Positions 7,515-10,875 of a stretch of 10,875 bases of DNA are shown piece after piece. Within the stretch, counting starts at the first letter, position 1. Every line of letters begins with the position of its first letter. Position numbers and translations under genes: made by a program. Source of the stretch: Bacteroidales bacterium (lineage in GTDB: Bacteria; Bacteroidota; Bacteroidia; Bacteroidales; UBA1556); contig JAOZKO010000073.1 of the NCBI GenBank assembly GCA_029935325.1, positions 1-10,875 of the forward strand, written 5' to 3'. The notes below the pieces were generated by a model. That model worked only from the letters and a program-made list of their open reading frames with translations, was not told where the DNA came from and made no database searches.

Positions 7515-7543
7515 ATAATTTTTAACTCTAAGTACTTATGGGT

Positions 7544-10500
7544 TTAAGAATAATTCAAATTAGCATTTAACAGCCTTTCTACTTCTTTTTGGCTAATATT
7601 TTTCCGCTCAGCATAGTCTATTATTTGGTCTTTTGATACTTTACCAATATTAAAGTATTTAGCTTGTGGATTGGCAAAATAATAGCCGCTAACACTTGCT
7701 GCTGGATACATAGCATACTGTTCTGTTAGTTCAACTCCAAGCTCTTTTTCAATGCTCAATAGGTCAAAAATCTTACGCTTCTCGCTATGCTCTGGACATG
7801 CAGCATAACCTGGCGCGGGTCTTATACCTCTGTATTTCTCTTTGCGGAAATTCTCCTGATCAATATTCTCATCTGGAGAATATCCCCACAAATTAATCCT
7901 TAGCTTATGATGCATTAATTCAGCAAAAGCTTCTGCTAATCTGTCGGCAAGAATTTTAAGCATAATAATGCTATAATCATCATCATCTTTTTTATAATGC
8001 TCAATCCATTTTTCAATACCAAATCCTGTGCTTACCACAAATAGTCCCATATAGTCTTTGGTTAATGAAGATTTTGGTGCAATATAATCACTTAAGCATA
8101 AATTATTTTCTTTATTGTCTTCCTGATTCCTTAGAAATTCAAACTCAATTGAATTATTCTGATATTGTAAATCAATAGTCTCATTAGATGAATTTGCTTC
8201 AAAAATTCCAATGGCAGCCTTTGCCTTAAGCATATTCTTATCAATTATCTGCTCTAGCATTTTTTGTGCATTATCAAAAAGCTCTTGAGCTTCCTTACCT
8301 TTAATTGGGTCATTAAATATTTCTGGATATTTACCTTTTAATCGCCACGAATGGAAGAAGAAATTCCAATCGATAAATGGTATTATATCTTCAATAGCAA
8401 AGTCGGTAAAATATTGAATTCCTAATTGCTTTGGCCTGTAAATCATTGCTTTGTCAGCATCCCATTTATATGACTTCGATCTTGCTTTTTCTATGCTGAT
8501 ATAGGACTTCTTCTTTTGTCTTTCAAAGTGCTTCTCAGCAATATCAATATATTTTTCGTGATATTCTTTAGTAAAGCTATCGGCATTTTGCTTTGAAATC
8601 AGCTTTGCGCTAATTCCTACACTTTGACTGGCATCCTTAACATAAATAACTGGATTCTGTGTTTCAGGTGCAATTTTAACTGCTGTATGAATCTCTGATG
8701 TAGTTGCTCCTCCAATCATTATTGGAATCTTTACATTTTGTCGCTCCATCTCTTTAGCAAAGTGAATCATCTCTTCCAACGAAGGAGTGATTAATCCACT
8801 CAAGCCAATAATATCTACATTTTCCTCAATAGCTTTCTCAATGATATTTTTAGTAGGAATCATTACTCCCATATCTATTATTTCAAAATTATTGCAGGCT
8901 AATACAACACCAACAATATTTTTTCCAATATCATGCACATCGCCTTTTACTGTTGCCAATAATACCTTTCCTGCGCTGCTCCGCTCTCCTTGATTTTCCT
9001 CTTCAATATACGGAAGAAGAATAGCCACTGCCTTTTTCATTACTCTAGCGCTTTTCACCACCTGTGGTAGAAACATTTTTCCACTACCAAATAACTCTCC
9101 CACGGTATTCATTCCATCCATTAATGGACCTTCAATAATACTAATGGCAGAGGGTAGCTGTTGCTGAGCTTCTTCAATATCAGCATCAATATATTGTGTA
9201 ATACCTTTTACTAATGAGTGTGATAATCTCTTTTGAATGCTCTCCTTACGCCAAGCTTCTTCCTTTTTAATTTTATTCTTTTCTTCATTAAAACCAGAAG
9301 CAAAACTCAATAATCTTTCAGTGGCATCAGTGCGTTTATTAAGAACTAAATCCTCACACAACTGCAGCAGTTCCTTTGGAATATCATCATAAATTTGTAA
9401 TAATGAAGGATTGACAATTCCCATATCCATTCCTGCCTGAATAGCATGATATAAAAATACACTATGAATAGCCTCTCGAATTGTATTGTTACCTCTAAAA
9501 GCAAAGGATAGATTACTTACTCCACCGCTAATTTTGCAATGGGGTAGGTTTTGCTTTATCCACTTAGTGGCATTAATAAAATCATTGGCATAATTATTAT
9601 GTTCCTCAATTCCAGTACCGATACTCAATATATTTGGATCGAATATTATATCTTCTGCTGGGAAATTTACTTTTTTGGTAAGTATATTATATGCACGCTG
9701 GCAAATATCTATTTTAGATTGATAATCGGCAGCCTGTCCATTTTCATCAAAAGCCATTACCACACATGCTGCACCATAAGTTTTTATCTGTTTAGCTCTT
9801 TCTATAAATACTTCTTCACCTTCTTTTAGGCTAATTGAATTAACAATTGCTTTCCCTTGATGGCATTTTAGCCCAGCCTCAATTACTTCCCATTTTGAGC
9901 TATCAATCATAATTGGTAATCTAGCAATATCGGGTTCTGAAGCAATCATATTTAGGAATTTCACCATCTCTTCCTCTGCATCCAGCATCCCATCATCCAT
10001 GCATACATCTATTATTTGCGCTCCTCCTTCCACTTGATTATAGGCAACTTCCAATGCTTCTTCATGTTTTTTCTCACGAATCAATCGAGCAAACTTTTTA
10101 GAGCCGCTTACATTTGTCCTCTCACCAATATTTACAAAATTACTTTCTGCTTGAATTGTCAGTGGTTCTAATCCACTAATTGTTGTTTTAGTGGTAGGCA
10201 GGGGTAGAGGTCTTACTTTTGCTTTTGAAGCCAGTTTAGCAAATGCTTTTATATGTTCGGGTGTAGTGCCACAGCATCCGCCAATAATATTTGTAAATGA
10301 ATTGTCTAGAAAATCATGAATATGCTCCGACATAATTTCAGGGGTTTCATCATATTCTCCAAATTGATTTGGTAGTCCAGCATTGGGGTGTGCCGAAACA
10401 TTATAATGTGATTTTTGCGAAAGTTCCTCCAAATATGGTCGCATTTCGTGAGCTCCTAAAGCACAATTGAGGCCAATACTGAGCATCTCAATATGTGAAA

Positions 10501-10780
10501 GTGAAACTAAGAATGCTTCTAATGTTTGCCCTGAGAGCATTCTGCCACTATTATCAGTTATTGTACCTGAAACCATTATGGGGATTTTATACCCTTTTTC
10601 TATCATTAATTCGTTAATAGCAAAAAGAGCGGCCTTGGCATTTAATGTATCGAAAATAGTTTCCACTAAAAGTATATCAGCACCACCTTCAATTAAAGCT
10701 TTTGCTTGCTCATAATAGTTTGTGCGCAAATCATCATAGGTAATAGCACGAAATCCTGGGTCGTTTACATCTGGCGACAT
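7544..10780 (-). CDS. metH: Cobalamin-dependent methionine synthase, lacking its N-terminal end because of an upstream in-frame stop
   Basis: MetH transfers the methyl group of 5-methyl-tetrahydrofolate through cobalamin to homocysteine, making methionine in the cytosol. The 1078 residues from the ATG at 10780 contain the homocysteine domain with zinc ligands Cys106 and Cys169-Cys170 (GGCCGTTP); the pterin domain (from about 214, NIGERTN); the cobalamin cap and binding domains with DVHDIG (614-619, axial His616), SGL (661-663) and GGATTS (690-695); and the S-adenosylmethionine reactivation domain with RPAPGYAACPEH (987-998). E. coli MetH has 1227 residues, and about 141 residues are missing before this ATG. 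MetH-like sequence continues upstream in frame but is cut by a TAA at 10853-10855. The ATG has no ribosome site and falls inside the homocysteine barrel, so it is probably not a natural start. The stop is TAA. metF follows on the same strand. Confidence 0.93.
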   Translation of the reverse strand: MSPDVNDPGFRAITYDDLRTNYYEQAKALIEGGADILLVETIFDTLNAKAALFAINELMIEKGYKIPIMVSGTITDNSGRMLSGQTLEAFLVSLSHIEMLSIGLNCALGAHEMRPYLEELSQKSHYNVSAHPNAGLPNQFGEYDETPEIMSEHIHDFLDNSFTNIIGGCCGTTPEHIKAFAKLASKAKVRPLPLPTTKTTISGLEPLTIQAESNFVNIGERTNVSGSKKFARLIREKKHEEALEVAYNQVEGGAQIIDVCMDDGMLDAEEEMVKFLNMIASEPDIARLPIMIDSSKWEVIEAGLKCHQGKAIVNSISLKEGEEVFIERAKQIKTYGAACVVMAFDENGQAADYQSKIDICQRAYNILTKKVNFPAEDIIFDPNILSIGTGIEEHNNYANDFINATKWIKQNLPHCKISGGVSNLSFAFRGNNTIREAIHSVFLYHAIQAGMDMGIVNPSLLQIYDDIPKELLQLCEDLVLNKRTDATERLLSFASGFNEEKNKIKKEEAWRKESIQKRLSHSLVKGITQYIDADIEEAQQQLPSAISIIEGPLMDGMNTVGELFGSGKMFLPQVVKSARVMKKAVAILLPYIEEENQGERSSAGKVLLATVKGDVHDIGKNIVGVVLACNNFEIIDMGVMIPTKNIIEKAIEENVDIIGLSGLITPSLEEMIHFAKEMERQNVKIPIMIGGATTSEIHTAVKIAPETQNPVIYVKDASQSVGISAKLISKQNADSFTKEYHEKYIDIAEKHFERQKKKSYISIEKARSKSYKWDADKAMIYRPKQLGIQYFTDFAIEDIIPFIDWNFFFHSWRLKGKYPEIFNDPIKGKEAQELFDNAQKMLEQIIDKNMLKAKAAIGIFEANSSNETIDLQYQNNSIEFEFLRNQEDNKENNLCLSDYIAPKSSLTKDYMGLFVVSTGFGIEKWIEHYKKDDDDYSIIMLKILADRLAEAFAELMHHKLRINLWGYSPDENIDQENFRKEKYRGIRPAPGYAACPEHSEKRKIFDLLSIEKELGVELTEQYAMYPAASVSGYYFANPQAKYFNIGKVSKDQIIDYAERKNISQKEVERLLNANLNYS

Positions 10781-10875
10781 GCTTGCAGTTTTATTAGTAG
10801 GGCCAATAGATCCTGCAACAAATCGTGGTTTGTTTGGATTCTTTTTATTGAATTAATAAGCAGCTTCTTTAGCTA
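10781..10875 (-). pseudogene. metH: Upstream in-frame piece of metH containing a premature TAA stop (partial at the window edge)
   Basis: Read on the minus strand, the frame gives AKEAAY, then a TAA (10853-10855), then FNKKNPNKPRFVAGSIGPTN, KTAS and the ATG at 10780. This aligns without a gap to the E. coli MetH segment RPEKP-like/RYVAGVLGPTNRTAS, and the stop falls at the position of E. coli Glu117. The flanks stay in frame, so the cause is a substitution such as GAA to TAA rather than a frameshift. It may be a true nonsense mutation or a base error close to a contig end. No ATG, GTG or TTG lies in frame between the stop and 10780. Confidence 0.85.

Noticed and set aside
7529..7538. 10-bp palindrome TAAGTACTTA just after metH
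   Set aside because: It is short and AT-rich, with no loop or T run. It is within chance expectation for this base composition and does not form a usable terminator.
8787..10715. Plus-strand ORFs antisense to metH (8787-8993, 9551-9829, 10467-10715)
   Set aside because: All are shadows opposite conserved MetH domains, with no start signals or recognisable products.
10853..10855. TAA in metH as a recoded sense codon
   Set aside because: TAA ends both metH itself and the giant gene, and no recoding element such as a selenocysteine-type structure applies to ochre codons. A point mutation or base error is simpler.

Overview
The window looks like a low-GC member of the Bacteroidota. The main reasons are a very large secreted protein that ends in a type A sorting domain of the type IX secretion system (T9SS), its chain of beta-helix and CARDB-like modules typical of that phylum, and MetF and MetH proteins that read like Bacteroidota versions. 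Genes lack clear Shine-Dalgarno sites. The stop codons in use are TAA, TAG and TAA. I saw no RNA genes, CRISPR array, insertion sequence or phage genes.

Layout. (1) Positions 1-6197, plus strand: the 3' 2064 codons of a giant modular cell-surface or secreted protein whose start lies left of the window. It holds at least three beta-helix/CARDB-like units (two nearly equal in length, 544 and 548 residues), an Ig-like insert, a jelly-roll domain, two more CARDB-like domains and the T9SS tail. A strong hairpin terminator follows at 6216-6246. (2) Positions 6198-6390: a convergent intergenic gap with a short GC-rich triple repeat. (3) Positions 6391-7344, minus strand: metF. (4) Positions 7345-7543: a 199-bp spacer almost filled with repeats (GTGTTTTGTGTT copies, an 18-bp perfect palindrome, and a nine-copy 8-bp tandem array). 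(5) Positions 7544-10875, minus strand: metH. It is intact through all catalytic domains, but an in-frame TAA interrupts it near its N-terminal end, 20 bases from the window edge.

metH and metF lie in the same direction and carry out consecutive steps. MetF makes 5-methyltetrahydrofolate, and MetH uses it with cobalamin to methylate homocysteine to methionine. No Bacteroidota-type -7 element (TAnnTTTG) is visible on the minus strand in the spacer, so one transcript running from metH into metF is plausible.

I do not see a new multi-gene system. The points most worth checking are the nonsense codon in metH, the repeat-packed spacer inside the metH-metF pair, and the regular internal architecture of the giant surface protein.
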